In this document: one piece after another, positions 26,009-35,541 of the stretch
How positions within the stretch are numbered: position 1 is the first letter of the stretch
How the letters are laid out: every line of letters begins with the position of its first letter
Assembly (NCBI RefSeq): GCF_000144695.1
Contig: NC_014378.1
Location: forward strand, 1,946,043 to 2,010,042
Reading direction: 5' to 3'
DNA length: 64,000 nt
From: Acetohalobium arabaticum DSM 5501
Lineage (GTDB): Bacteria; Bacillota; Halanaerobiia; Halobacteroidales; Acetohalobiaceae
The notes under the pieces: generated by a model
The model's database searches: none
Told to the model about the DNA's origin: nothing
The model's input: the letters and a program-made list of their open reading frames with translations, nothing else
Program-made: the position numbers and the translations under genes

Positions 26009-29000
26009 CTAAGCAAGAATGTAATCTTCCACTCCAGAAATTTCCTGCAATCTATTCTCCAATCCTGGTTCTAATTTAACTGAAAACTGACTACTGGTTG
26101 AAATAATAATCTTCTCTCTGTTTAACTTAAGCACTAAGTAAACAGGTGTAGAACCCGAAAATTTCTTTAATGCTGCAGCCAATTGTTGTAATTCCGCAGA
26201 ACTAATTTCCTTTACTTTCAAATATAATTTCTTTTCTGGTGCTTTCTGCAGACTATGAGCAATTAATTTAGCGCCTTCCTCATTCTGATCTAATCTTCCC
26301 TGCCCCATTATAAACTCATTAGGTATCAATAGTTCTTGAAATTTATTATACTGCTCAGGAAAGACTACTACTTCTAACTGACCTGTCCTATCTTCTAACT
26401 CTAAAAAAGCCATATCTTTTCCATTCTTAGTTATAATCTGATTTATGCTATTTATAATACCTCCAAATCGAACCTCTTCTTTATCAGCTAAATCTTTGAT
26501 GGCCACTATAGATTCAAATCTATTCTCCGCTAATAAGTCCTGATATTTATCAATAGGATGACCAGAAATATAGAGGCCTAAATACTCCCGTTCCATAGCC
26601 AGTAACTGGTCATGGCTGTATTCAGACATCTCCGGCAGCTTTACTTCAACATTACCAAACTCATCAGCATTCAGAAAGTCACCGAAAGACTGCTGTCCAT
26701 TCCCCTTCTCTTTCTGTATTTTATGGGCCTGTTCATAAAGATCTTCTATAACTGTTAACATCTGTGATCGATAAGCCCCTAAAGAATCAAAGGCTCCAGC
26801 CTTAATTAAACTCTCTATCACCCGCTGGTTAACCTTACCTAAGAAGACCTTCTGGCAGAAATCAGTTAAAGATTCAAAAGCGCCTTCTTCCTGTCGGGCT
26901 CTGATTATCTCTTCAATAGCTTTCTGCCCCACATTTTTAACTGCCTCCAGGCCAAATCTAATCCTATCTCCAACTACAGTAAATCTAACCTCACTTTCAT
27001 TCACATCAGGCGGTAAAACTTCTATTCCCATGCGGTTACATTCTTCAATATAGCGGGCAACTTTATCGCTATTGCCCATGATACTGCTTAATAATGCTGC
27101 CATATACTCTACCGGATAATAAGTCTTGAGATAAGCAGTTCGATAAGAAACAAAAGCATAGGCGGCACTGTGGGATTTATTAAAGCCGTAACCACCAAAG
27201 TACTCCATTAAATCAAATAATTCATTGGCCAATTCTTCAGAATATCCTTTATCCAGAGCACCGTCAATAAACTTCTGGCGGTGCTTTTTCAACAGCTCAG
27301 GTTTCTTTTTGCCCATACCCCGGCGGAGAATATCTGCTTCCCCAAGGCTGTAACCGGCTATTTCATTAGCAATCCGCATTACCTGTTCCTGATAAAGAAT
27401 CACACCATAGGTCTCTTCTAAGATCTCTTCCAGATCAGCATGAGGATACTCAACCTCTGCTTCTCCATGGCGCCGTTTGATAAAGTCATCCACCATACCG
27501 CTGCCTAACGGCCCCGGCCTCCCTAAAGCCAATAGAGCAATTAAGTCCTCAAACCGTGTCGGCTTTAAGTCAGCAATCAACCGCTGAAAGAGATTGGATT
27601 CAATCTGAAAGAGACCTTCAGTATTACCGGTCTGCAGCAGTTGATATGTCTGCTCATCATCAAGCGGAATCTCATCTAAATCCAGTTTGATTCCTTGAGT
27701 TCGTTCAATAATTTCTAATGTATTATTAATTACTGTTAAGGTCCGCAGTCCTAGAAAGTCCATCTTTAACAGACCGATAGCCTCTAGGTCTCCCATCGGA
27801 TACTGAGTAGTAACCTCCCCTTTATTCTGCTGGAGGGGAGTATACTCTGTTAATTCCTCTTTAGAAATAACAACTCCGGCTGCATGAGTGGAAGCATGGC
27901 GCGGCAGCCCTTCTAATTTCTGAGCATAATCGATTAGCTCTTTTATCTCATCCTTTTTCTGGCAAAGATCTTTAAGCTCCTGAGAAGACTCCAAAGCCTC
28001 ATCTAAATCAGCATCAAAAGGAATTAACTTTGCTATCTTATCCACCTGAGCATAGGAAAGATCCAGAACCCTTCCTACATCCCTGACTACTGCCCGAGCT
28101 GCCATAGTTCCAAAAGTAATAATCTGGGCTACCCGATCCTGTCCATACTTTTCAGTTACATAATCAATTACTTCATCACGCCGCTGATAACAGAAATCTA
28201 TATCAATATCAGGCATACTCACCCGCTGAGGATTTAAAAATCTCTCAAAGATCAAACCGTGCTCCAGTGGATCTATATCTGTAATCCCTAATACATAAGA
28301 AACTAAACTGCCGGCTGCACTTCCCCGTCCAGGGCCGACCATAATCCCTTTTTCTTTAGCATATTCAATAAAGTCCCAGACAATTAAAAAATAAGCCGGA
28401 TATCCCATTTCGTTAATAATCTCTAATTCATAATCCAGCCGTTCCTGCACTTCATCAGTTACTTCACCATAACGCTTTCTAGCTCCTTTTAAACATAACT
28501 CCCGCAAATAAGAAGATAGATTCTTCTCCTCCGGCACATCATAATATGGAAGATAGGTCTGATCAAAATCTAATTCTACATTACAGCGTTTAGCAATCTC
28601 TACAGTATTCTCAATTGCCTGTGGCACTTCGGAAAAAATATCAGCCATCTCCTGGCCGCTCTTTAAGTAAAATTCATCATTGGGAAACTTCATTCTATCC
28701 TCTGTTGTCAGCAGCTTACCTGTCTGAATACAGAGTAAGACATCATGGGCCTGAGCATCTTCCTGGTTAAGATAATGAACATCATTGGTAGCCACTAACG
28801 GTACATCCATCTCTTCCCCTAACTCGATTAATGAATGATTGATTATCTTTTCTTTTCTTAAGCCCTGATCCTGTAATTCCAGATAAAAATCATTCTCACC
28901 AAATATATCTTGATAAGTGCTGATCATTTCTTTTACCTGCTGTTGCTGTTCATTCAAAAGACCTCTAGCTATTCTACCTGCCAGGCAGCCGCTTAAACAT

Positions 29001-29398
29001 ATTAGTCCTTCATTATATTTTCTAAGCAGTTCTAGGTCAATTTGCGGTTTATAATAAAATCCCTCAAGATATCCTTTAGAAACTAACTTTAATAAATTTC
29101 GATATCCCTGGTTATTTTTAGCCAGTAAAACCAAATGATAAGGACTATCTGCCCGGTTATGTTTCTGATTAAATCTACTCTCTGGGGCTACATAGACTTC
29201 AGAACCGATAATCGGTTTAATTCCAGCATCTTTAGCTGCTTTGTAAAATTCTACTGCCCCATACATATTTCCGTGATCAGTAATAGCTAAGGCTGGCATT
29301 CCATAGTCAGCAGCTTGGGTTACTAATTCTCCAATTCTAGCCGCTCCATCAAGAAGACTATATTCAGTGTGACAATGGAGATGTACAAAACCACTCAT
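26009..29398 (-). CDS. dnaE: DNA polymerase III alpha subunit
   Basis: Replicative polymerase of the DnaE (not PolC) type, 1129 residues. Begins with the PHP domain (FVHLHCHTEYSLLDGAA, ALAITDHGNMYGAVEFY), then palm and fingers with GRGSAAGSLVSYVLGI and the catalytic acidic motif MPDIDIDF (about residue 395). YQEQVMRIANEIAGYSLGEAD follows, then an OB-fold late in the protein (VRFGGIINSINQII). ytrH and ytrI start divergently on the other strand, the same neighbours as in Bacillus. Confidence 0.97.
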   Translation of the reverse strand: MSGFVHLHCHTEYSLLDGAARIGELVTQAADYGMPALAITDHGNMYGAVEFYKAAKDAGIKPIIGSEVYVAPESRFNQKHNRADSPYHLVLLAKNNQGYRNLLKLVSKGYLEGFYYKPQIDLELLRKYNEGLICLSGCLAGRIARGLLNEQQQQVKEMISTYQDIFGENDFYLELQDQGLRKEKIINHSLIELGEEMDVPLVATNDVHYLNQEDAQAHDVLLCIQTGKLLTTEDRMKFPNDEFYLKSGQEMADIFSEVPQAIENTVEIAKRCNVELDFDQTYLPYYDVPEEKNLSSYLRELCLKGARKRYGEVTDEVQERLDYELEIINEMGYPAYFLIVWDFIEYAKEKGIMVGPGRGSAAGSLVSYVLGITDIDPLEHGLIFERFLNPQRVSMPDIDIDFCYQRRDEVIDYVTEKYGQDRVAQIITFGTMAARAVVRDVGRVLDLSYAQVDKIAKLIPFDADLDEALESSQELKDLCQKKDEIKELIDYAQKLEGLPRHASTHAAGVVISKEELTEYTPLQQNKGEVTTQYPMGDLEAIGLLKMDFLGLRTLTVINNTLEIIERTQGIKLDLDEIPLDDEQTYQLLQTGNTEGLFQIESNLFQRLIADLKPTRFEDLIALLALGRPGPLGSGMVDDFIKRRHGEAEVEYPHADLEEILEETYGVILYQEQVMRIANEIAGYSLGEADILRRGMGKKKPELLKKHRQKFIDGALDKGYSEELANELFDLMEYFGGYGFNKSHSAAYAFVSYRTAYLKTYYPVEYMAALLSSIMGNSDKVARYIEECNRMGIEVLPPDVNESEVRFTVVGDRIRFGLEAVKNVGQKAIEEIIRARQEEGAFESLTDFCQKVFLGKVNQRVIESLIKAGAFDSLGAYRSQMLTVIEDLYEQAHKIQKEKGNGQQSFGDFLNADEFGNVEVKLPEMSEYSHDQLLAMEREYLGLYISGHPIDKYQDLLAENRFESIVAIKDLADKEEVRFGGIINSINQIITKNGKDMAFLELEDRTGQLEVVVFPEQYNKFQELLIPNEFIMGQGRLDQNEEGAKLIAHSLQKAPEKKLYLKVKEISSAELQQLAAALKKFSGSTPVYLVLKLNREKIIISTSSQFSVKLEPGLENRLQEISGVEDYILA

Positions 29399-29530
29399 AT
29401 ACCAGCCCTCCTTTATTACCCTAATATGTATTAATTCACGTTAACTACTCTAAAATCCTGCCTCTAAAAATCAGTTCTAAATTAACATTTGAATCAATAT
29501 ATATTATTAACAATTCAAGCAGGTGATAAT

Positions 29531-29842
29531 ATGCAGAGAATAATTATAGCCTTCTTTACTTCACTTGGAGTCTTATTAGGGGGAGTATTAGTCGGAAGTT
29601 TAGCTAGTGCCTTTACACAGCAATCACCAATTAAGCTGATGTTTAAATTAGCCAAAGATATCAAACTATGGGCTATCGCCACTGCTATCGGTGGAACTTT
29701 TTCCAACCTAAGAGTTTTAGAAGGCGGCTTCATGGAGGGAAAAATATCTTTAGTAGCCAAACAGCTATTAGTCTTAATCTCAGCATTTTTAGGAGCCCAG
29801 TTAGCTATCTGGTTAATCACTATTTTAACCGGAGGTAAATAG
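29531..29842 (+). CDS. ytrH: Sporulation membrane protein YtrH
   Basis: A roughly 103-residue protein with three hydrophobic segments, matching YtrH: FFTSLGVLLGGVLVGSLASAF, the loop KLAKDIKLWAIATAIGGTF and a final AFLGAQLAIWLITIL. AGGTGA before the ATG at 29531 decides the start over one 14 codons upstream. In Bacillus subtilis ytrH-ytrI lie beside dnaE, are under SigE, and are needed for efficient sporulation. The same arrangement here indicates a spore-former. A SigE promoter was not confidently seen. Confidence 0.88.
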   Translation: MQRIIIAFFTSLGVLLGGVLVGSLASAFTQQSPIKLMFKLAKDIKLWAIATAIGGTFSNLRVLEGGFMEGKISLVAKQLLVLISAFLGAQLAIWLITILTGGK

Positions 29843-29845
29843 ATT

Positions 29846-30319
29846 ATGAAGTTCAGATTCCTAACTCTTACTCGACATGAACTATATCAATTACTAGCCA
29901 CCTTTATTTTAGGATTAATTATCGGAGCATTAGTAATAAATTTGATTACTGCCCGCCAGATTGATCAATTGATCTATAAGAATAAAGAATTAACAAATCA
30001 GATCCAGGCTCAGAATGATGAATTAGAAAAATTAGAAGAAAGTTTGGCTAATCGAAAGTGGAAAGTAGTCCAGAATATAAAAATTATAATCGAAACTGAA
30101 GAGAACAAACATATCAAGCAGCAGTTAGAAGAAAAATTATATGAATTATTAAAGAGTATTATCGGCCGCCAAATGAATAAGATTGATGGTACTTTAATTA
30201 GTAATACTATTGACGACCGGGTAATCTTAGTTGATAGTGCAAATTATAAAATAAATTTAATCTGGCTGCTACTTCAGCAGGAAACTATAGTTAAGGTTGA
30301 AGCAACTAGCACCGATTAA
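29846..30319 (+). CDS. ytrI: Sporulation membrane protein YtrI-like
   Basis: A 157-residue protein with one membrane segment (about 16-36, LATFILGLIIGALVINLI), a coiled-coil linker (about 40-70) and a small carboxy-terminal domain. It follows ytrH after 3 bp, and the order and architecture match ytrI of Bacillus. Assignment rests mainly on synteny and topology. Its stop overlaps the stop region of the convergent aminotransferase gene by 4 bp. Confidence 0.75.
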   Translation: MKFRFLTLTRHELYQLLATFILGLIIGALVINLITARQIDQLIYKNKELTNQIQAQNDELEKLEESLANRKWKVVQNIKIIIETEENKHIKQQLEEKLYELLKSIIGRQMNKIDGTLISNTIDDRVILVDSANYKINLIWLLLQQETIVKVEATSTD

Positions 30320-31506
30320 GCTTCAATTCCTAATAGATCTTCAATTCTATCCAAGGCTTTAGTTAATTCCGACAGGGAAGCCGCATAAGATAAACGTAGA
30401 TAGCCGGGAGCACCGAAGGCTGAACCGGGTACCACTGCCACTCTAGTTTCAGTAAGCAGAACATCAGCCAACTTATAATCATCAGTAATCTCTTCATCAG
30501 CTACTGTACTTCCTATTAATTCAGTACCATTAACAAATAAATAAAAAGCTCCTTTAGGATTCTGGGCTGACAAACCATTGATTCGATTAATTCTATTTAC
30601 AATATAATTCCTCCGCTCCTCAAAGGCTGCTACCATCTTATCTACAGGATCCTGACTGCCCTCTAATGCAGCTATACTGGCCTTCTGAGCAATAGAGTTT
30701 GGATTAGAAGTACTATGACTCTGCAGTTTCGACATAGCAGACACTATCCTGCTATCAGCAGCTGCATAGCCGATTCTCCAGCCGGTCATGGAATAAGCCT
30801 TAGAAACACCATTGATTAAGATTGTTAAATCCCTAACTTCTTTACCCAGACTGGCTATACTTACCGGCTTCTCGTCATAATATATTTTTTCATAAATCTC
30901 ATCAGCAATAATATAAATTCCATTCTCCACGGCTATTTCAGCAATCTCTGTTAATTCATCCTCAGTATAGACTGCTCCAGTAGGATTGGAAGGAGAATTC
31001 AGAATAACCCCCCGGGTTTTATCAGTAATTCCAGCCCTTAAATCTTCAGGCTTAAGTTTAAAGCCATTCTCTTCTTCTGTCTCAACAATTGCCGCTTCTC
31101 CCCCTGCTAACTTAATCTGCTGGGGATAGCTTACCCAGTAAGGAGTAGGTACGATAATTTCATCGCCGCCTCCACAGATAGCCTGAAGGGTATTATATAG
31201 TGAATGCTTGGCTCCAGAAGAAACAATAATCTCTTCAGGGCTATATTCTAACCCATTTTCTCGTTTCAGTTTATCACAGATAGCCTCTTTTAATTCTAGA
31301 ATTCCGGAAGTCGTAGTATAATTAGTAAATCCAGCTTCAATTGCCTCAATTGCTGCTTCTTTTATATGGTCTGGTGTCTCAAAATCAGGTTCTCCCGCTC
31401 CTAAACCAACAATATCAAGCCCCTGATTTTTCATTTGAGTTGCTTTTGAACTAATTGCTAAAGTAGGTGATTCCTCAATTTTCTGCACCTTGGATGTTAG
31501 ATACAT
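30316..31506 (-). CDS. Class I aminotransferase (aspartate aminotransferase-like)
   Basis: A 396-residue PLP enzyme of fold type I, subgroup I-gamma. Motifs: GLGAGEPDFETPDHIKEAA, NSPSNPTGAVY, ADEIYEKIYYD and the Lys-bearing GVSKAYSMTGWRIGYAA. These are typical of aspartate/prephenate aminotransferases of the Thermus and Bacillus AspB kind. Substrate range cannot be fixed from sequence alone. Monocistronic or first of a unit; convergent with ytrI. Confidence 0.9.
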   Translation of the reverse strand: MYLTSKVQKIEESPTLAISSKATQMKNQGLDIVGLGAGEPDFETPDHIKEAAIEAIEAGFTNYTTTSGILELKEAICDKLKRENGLEYSPEEIIVSSGAKHSLYNTLQAICGGGDEIIVPTPYWVSYPQQIKLAGGEAAIVETEEENGFKLKPEDLRAGITDKTRGVILNSPSNPTGAVYTEDELTEIAEIAVENGIYIIADEIYEKIYYDEKPVSIASLGKEVRDLTILINGVSKAYSMTGWRIGYAAADSRIVSAMSKLQSHSTSNPNSIAQKASIAALEGSQDPVDKMVAAFEERRNYIVNRINRINGLSAQNPKGAFYLFVNGTELIGSTVADEEITDDYKLADVLLTETRVAVVPGSAFGAPGYLRLSYAASLSELTKALDRIEDLLGIEA

Positions 31507-31614
31507 TGGTTTCCCCCTCTCGAATTAATTGCCATTAAAGCTTACTTTCACTACCTAGAATTAAATTTCCTCATTAACAAATGCTTTTCCTGCTCAAAAC
31601 TCAAATAAAGTTAA

Positions 31615-33435
31615 TCAATTCTTATTAGACTTTCTACGCTGCTTAGCATTTAAAATTTTCTTTCTCAATCTAATATTATGCGGTGTTACTTCAACATACT
31701 CATCATCATCAATATAATTTAAGGCTTCTTCCAGACTTAGATCAGTAGAAGGAATTAAGTCGATTGCCTCATCAGCAGAACCAGAACGCATGTTATCCAA
31801 TTTCTTCTGCTTACAGATATTAATATCTAGATCATTCTGCCGGGCATTAGCTCCGATAATCATACCGCGATAGACTCTAGTTCCAGGCTTGACAAAGATA
31901 GTTCCTCGCTCCTGTGCATTAAAGATACCGAATCTTGTTACTTCACCTTCTTCCGTCGCTATTAAAGAACCATGCTGTCTTTCCGGCAGTTCACCCCGAT
32001 AAGGAGCATAATGGGAAAAGGTATGGTTAATAATCCCTTCTCCTTTAGTTATAGTCAAAAAGTCAGATCTAAAGCCGATCAAACCTCGAGCCGGGATCCC
32101 AAACTCCAGTCTAACTCTATCAGCATTAAGCTGAGTCATATTCTGCATCTGGCCCTTACGCTGGCCTATCTCTTCCATAATTGTTCCCATAAATTCTTCC
32201 GGAATATCGATTACTAATTCTTTTATCGGCTCTAACTTCTGCCCATTCTCTTTTTTAGTGATTACATCCGGTTTAGAAACCTGAAATTCATAACCTTCCC
32301 GCCGCATAGTCTCAATTAAGACTGATAAATGCAGCAGTCCCCGCCCTGAAACCCGCCAGGTATCCGGGCTTTCAGTCTCGGCAATATCCAAAGCTACATT
32401 ACTCTCCAGTTCTTTATCAAATCTAGCCTGTAGATGTCGTGAAGTTAAAAATTCACCTTCCTGTCCAGCAAAAGGACTGTCATTAGTAGTAAAAGTCATC
32501 GTCACTGTCGGTTTTTCAATCTCAATAAACGGTAGCGGTTCAGGAGCATCTTTATCTGCAATCGTCTCCCCAATATTTATCTCTTCTAAACCAGCAATTG
32601 CTACTATATCACCAGCCTTGGCCTCTTCTACTTCTTTGCGCCCAAGGCCTGAATATTTATAGAGACTACTTATCTGATCAGTAATAATACTGCCATCTGA
32701 TCTACAGATTGAAACTACAGCTCCATTGGATACTCTTCCTCGTTTGATCTTACCTACTGCCAACCTTCCTACATAATCATTATACTCTATTGTAGTCACG
32801 ACCATCTGCAGCGGAGCAGTTAAATCTACAGCTGGAGGCGGAATTTTAGTAATTATTTCCTGGAATAAAGGTTCTAAATCATTATTCTCTTCTCCTATTT
32901 CTTCTCTGGCGAATCCCTCCAACCCTGAAGCATAAACTACTGGAAACTCCAACTGTTCAGCAGAAGCTTCCAATTCAATAAATAGTTCCAAAACTTCATC
33001 TTCTACTTCATAAGGTCGGGCATTACTGCGATCTATCTTATTAATTACTACTACCGGTTTTAGATCCAAGGCCAATGCTTTTCGTAAAACAAACTTTGTC
33101 TGCGGCATCGGTCCTTCAAAACCATCTACAATCAATAATACGCCGTCTACCATCTTTAAAATTCGTTCTACTTCTCCTCCAAAATCAGCATGGCCGGGAG
33201 TATCGACAATATTGATCTTAGTTCCCTGATAATCAATAGCAGTATTCTTAGATAAGATAGTAATCCCGCGCTCCCGCTCTAAATCATTAGTATCCATCAC
33301 TCGGTTTTCTACCTGCTTCTGCTCATGAAAAACTCCGCTCTGTTTTAACATACTATCAACTAAAGTTGTCTTTCCATGATCAACATGAGCAATAATGGCT
33401 ATATTTCTAATATCATCTCTAGTAATTAATTCCAT
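31615..33435 (-). CDS. typA: Translational GTPase TypA/BipA
   Basis: A 606-residue ribosome-associated GTPase related to EF-G and LepA. G motifs: [15 protein letters not shown] (P-loop), [14 protein letters not shown] and [26 protein letters not shown] in switch I, and the TypA-specific carboxy-terminal domain with [18 protein letters not shown], are present. It assists ribosome assembly and stress or cold adaptation. Confidence 0.97.
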   Translation of the reverse strand: MELITRDDIRNIAIIAHVDHGKTTLVDSMLKQSGVFHEQKQVENRVMDTNDLERERGITILSKNTAIDYQGTKINIVDTPGHADFGGEVERILKMVDGVLLIVDGFEGPMPQTKFVLRKALALDLKPVVVINKIDRSNARPYEVEDEVLELFIELEASAEQLEFPVVYASGLEGFAREEIGEENNDLEPLFQEIITKIPPPAVDLTAPLQMVVTTIEYNDYVGRLAVGKIKRGRVSNGAVVSICRSDGSIITDQISSLYKYSGLGRKEVEEAKAGDIVAIAGLEEINIGETIADKDAPEPLPFIEIEKPTVTMTFTTNDSPFAGQEGEFLTSRHLQARFDKELESNVALDIAETESPDTWRVSGRGLLHLSVLIETMRREGYEFQVSKPDVITKKENGQKLEPIKELVIDIPEEFMGTIMEEIGQRKGQMQNMTQLNADRVRLEFGIPARGLIGFRSDFLTITKGEGIINHTFSHYAPYRGELPERQHGSLIATEEGEVTRFGIFNAQERGTIFVKPGTRVYRGMIIGANARQNDLDINICKQKKLDNMRSGSADEAIDLIPSTDLSLEEALNYIDDDEYVEVTPHNIRLRKKILNAKQRRKSNKN

Positions 33436-33467
33436 AATTATAAGTCTCCTCTATTTAGCCTTAAACT

Positions 33468-34229
33468 TTAAATACTTACTAATTTACGCTGTCGGTCCTT
33501 AAAAGTAGCTATTTTCTCATATCCTATATCCTTTAGAAGGTCTTGTGCTGAATCTAAATTCTCCCCTACCCGCTTAGAAATATGAGCATCTGAACTTAAA
33601 GTTACAGGAATCTCTAACTTATATGCTTCTTCTAATATTTTACGGCTAGGATAGATCTCTTCTACAGGCTTATTAAGCCCATTTGTATTAAGTTCAATAC
33701 AGAGTTTTTCTTTAGCTATTGCTTGCAAAGCTGGCCCCACATACTCTAATATATCACTCTGCGGATGAAAATCAAAGACTTTAATTAAATCAAGATGGCC
33801 TATAATATCAAACAGACCTGATCTGGCAGCCTGAGATAGATAATTAAAGTATCTTTCATAGACTTCATCAATATCACGATTATTATATTCATCAATATAG
33901 TCAGGATGGTCAAACATCCAATCACCAAGATAATGTATAGAGCCGATTACAAAATCAAAATTAAATTGAGTTAAAAAATCAGCAATTTCTTCTTCCTTTC
34001 CAGGAGTATAATCCATTTCAATCCCAAACTTAAGCTCAACATCATTGAACTCTTGGTTGACAACCTGGATATTGTCTAGTTGAAACATATTATGATAACG
34101 GTTATGGTCAGCAATTCCTACTTCCTTAATCCCCTTCTTTTTAGCCTGCTTCACAAACTTTCTTAAGTTGTCTTTTGAATGGTCTCCATCATCGTGAGCA
34201 ATAGGATGAACATGATAATCTACTAACAT
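33468..34229 (-). CDS. PHP-domain phosphoesterase, histidinol-phosphatase family
   Basis: A 253-residue PHP-fold protein with metal-binding patterns DYHVHPIAHDDGDHS at the start, IADHNRYH, GIEMDYTPG, GSIHYLGDW, GHLDLIKVF and SSDAHIS. It matches the HisK-type histidinol-phosphatase family, but no histidine gene is nearby, so the phosphate ester cleaved is uncertain. It lies between typA and yjbQ on the same strand. Confidence 0.85.
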   Translation of the reverse strand: MLVDYHVHPIAHDDGDHSKDNLRKFVKQAKKKGIKEVGIADHNRYHNMFQLDNIQVVNQEFNDVELKFGIEMDYTPGKEEEIADFLTQFNFDFVIGSIHYLGDWMFDHPDYIDEYNNRDIDEVYERYFNYLSQAARSGLFDIIGHLDLIKVFDFHPQSDILEYVGPALQAIAKEKLCIELNTNGLNKPVEEIYPSRKILEEAYKLEIPVTLSSDAHISKRVGENLDSAQDLLKDIGYEKIATFKDRQRKLVSI

Positions 34230-34245
34230 TTCTCTCCTCCTCTAA

Positions 34246-34647
34246 TTACTCTTTTCCAACCAATTTTATCTTTAATTTTCTAGACCGAGGACCATCAAAT
34301 TCACAAAAATAAATCCCCTGCCAAGTTCCTAAAGCCAATTCTCCCTGCTCAATAATTATCTGCTGGCTACAGCCAACTAATGTTGATTTAATATGGGCAG
34401 CTGAATTCCCTTCTAAATGCTGATAATCATCTTCAAAAGGAATTACTTTATTTAATTCTTTTAAAATATCCTGCTGCACTGTTGGATCAGCATTCTCATT
34501 AATAGTAACTGCAGCAGTAGTATGAGGTACAAATAGAGTACAGATTCCGGAGCTTAAACTTAAATCTGAAATTAGACTCTGAACTTTATTGGTTATATCT
34601 ATCATTTCAGTCTTTGAATTGGTGCTTATTGTTAGACCATAAACCAT
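34246..34647 (-). CDS. YjbQ family protein (UPF0047)
   Basis: A 133-residue protein with the family signature CTLFVPHTTAAVTINENADP, HLEGNSAAHIKSTLVG and LALGTWQGIYFCEFDGPR. The E. coli homologue shows weak thiamine phosphate synthase activity; the real role is not settled. It ends 16 bp before the PHP gene and is probably co-transcribed. Confidence 0.9.
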   Translation of the reverse strand: MVYGLTISTNSKTEMIDITNKVQSLISDLSLSSGICTLFVPHTTAAVTINENADPTVQQDILKELNKVIPFEDDYQHLEGNSAAHIKSTLVGCSQQIIIEQGELALGTWQGIYFCEFDGPRSRKLKIKLVGKE

Positions 34648-34754
34648 TCTACCCCTCCTACTAATATTTTAAACAGAACTTTCACCTATTAATTCTTAAT
34701 TGAAAAAATTATTCCTGCAAGATAGATTTTTTATTAGAAAAATTTAAAAAACCT

Positions 34755-34783
34755 TTGACATTTAAAACGAATTTATATATAAT
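34755..34783 (+). promoter_or_regulatory. Sigma-A promoter of the acetate transporter gene
   Basis: TTGACA (34755-34760), 17-bp spacer, TATAAT (34778-34783), both perfect consensus. The untranslated leader would be about 105 nt before the ATG at 34899; no known riboswitch was recognised in it. Confidence 0.9.
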
Positions 34784-34898
34784 CTCTATAATAATATCAA
34801 GAGAAAGGAGAGATTTTGTACTAAATTTGACAAATAATAATACATAATGACAATTAAAATTATTTTATCATTAAAAAATTACAAAGGAGAATTAGTAT

Positions 34899-35480
34899 AT
34901 GGCTAACAATAAGATAGCTAATCCAGCACCATTGGGTTTAGCTGGCTTTGCCTTAACAACTTTTGTTCTTAGTTTTTATAATGCCGAAATCCTGTCAACA
35001 GGAGAAGCAATAGTATTTCCACTGGCATTATTTTATGGTGGCTTAGCTCAATTCATGGCTGGAATGTGGGAATTTAAAACAGGTAATACCTTTGGAGCAA
35101 CTGCTTTTACTTCTTACGGTGCCTGGTGGATGTTCTTCGCTTTATTCGAATATTCTATTACACTAGGCTGGATCGACCTAGGCGCCAATGCTGCCACCTC
35201 CGTAGGATTAGTACTCATTGCTTGGGGGATTTTTACTTTTTACATGTGGTTAGGTACTTTTAAATTAAATAGAGCACTCTGGCTTATCTTCTTGACATTA
35301 TGGATCACTTTTTTCCTTTTAGCTCTCGGAGATCTAGTAGCACCTAAATTCGGAATACTAGGCGGATATATGGGAATTATCTGTGCTCTTATAGCCTGGT
35401 ATACTTCTGCCGCAGAAATAATTAACGACGTCTCAGATGAAACTGTACTTCCTTTAGGAGAAAAGAATATTTCTGCTTAA
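34899..35480 (+). CDS. Acetate uptake transporter (GPR1/FUN34/SatP family)
   Basis: A 193-residue membrane protein with six hydrophobic segments and the family signature NPAPLGLAGFALTTFVLS at the amino end. Homologues are hexameric succinate/acetate:proton symporters or channels. AAAGGAG precedes the ATG. It has its own perfect promoter and a terminator shared with the converging hydrogenase operon. In an anaerobe that excretes acetate the physiological direction may be export. Confidence 0.92.
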   Translation: MANNKIANPAPLGLAGFALTTFVLSFYNAEILSTGEAIVFPLALFYGGLAQFMAGMWEFKTGNTFGATAFTSYGAWWMFFALFEYSITLGWIDLGANAATSVGLVLIAWGIFTFYMWLGTFKLNRALWLIFLTLWITFFLLALGDLVAPKFGILGGYMGIICALIAWYTSAAEIINDVSDETVLPLGEKNISA

Positions 35481-35507
35481 ATCTATTTTATTAATAAATT
35501 TTATAGT

Positions 35508-35537
35508 AAATCCCTTCCTGCGCAGGAAGGGATTTTT
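35508..35537. terminator. Terminator between convergent satP-like and hydrogenase genes
   Basis: AAATCCCTTCCTG/CAGGAAGGGATTT, a perfect 13-bp stem with a 2-base loop. The forward strand follows with five U in total. Only the forward direction has a good U tract; on the reverse strand the stem ends in U-rich sequence that could also serve the hydrogenase operon. Confidence 0.9.
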
Positions 35538-35541
35538 ACTC

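Noticed and set aside
34784-34898. Riboswitch in the leader of the acetate transporter gene
   Set aside because: The leader is A+T-rich with no recognisable aptamer or terminator hairpin.
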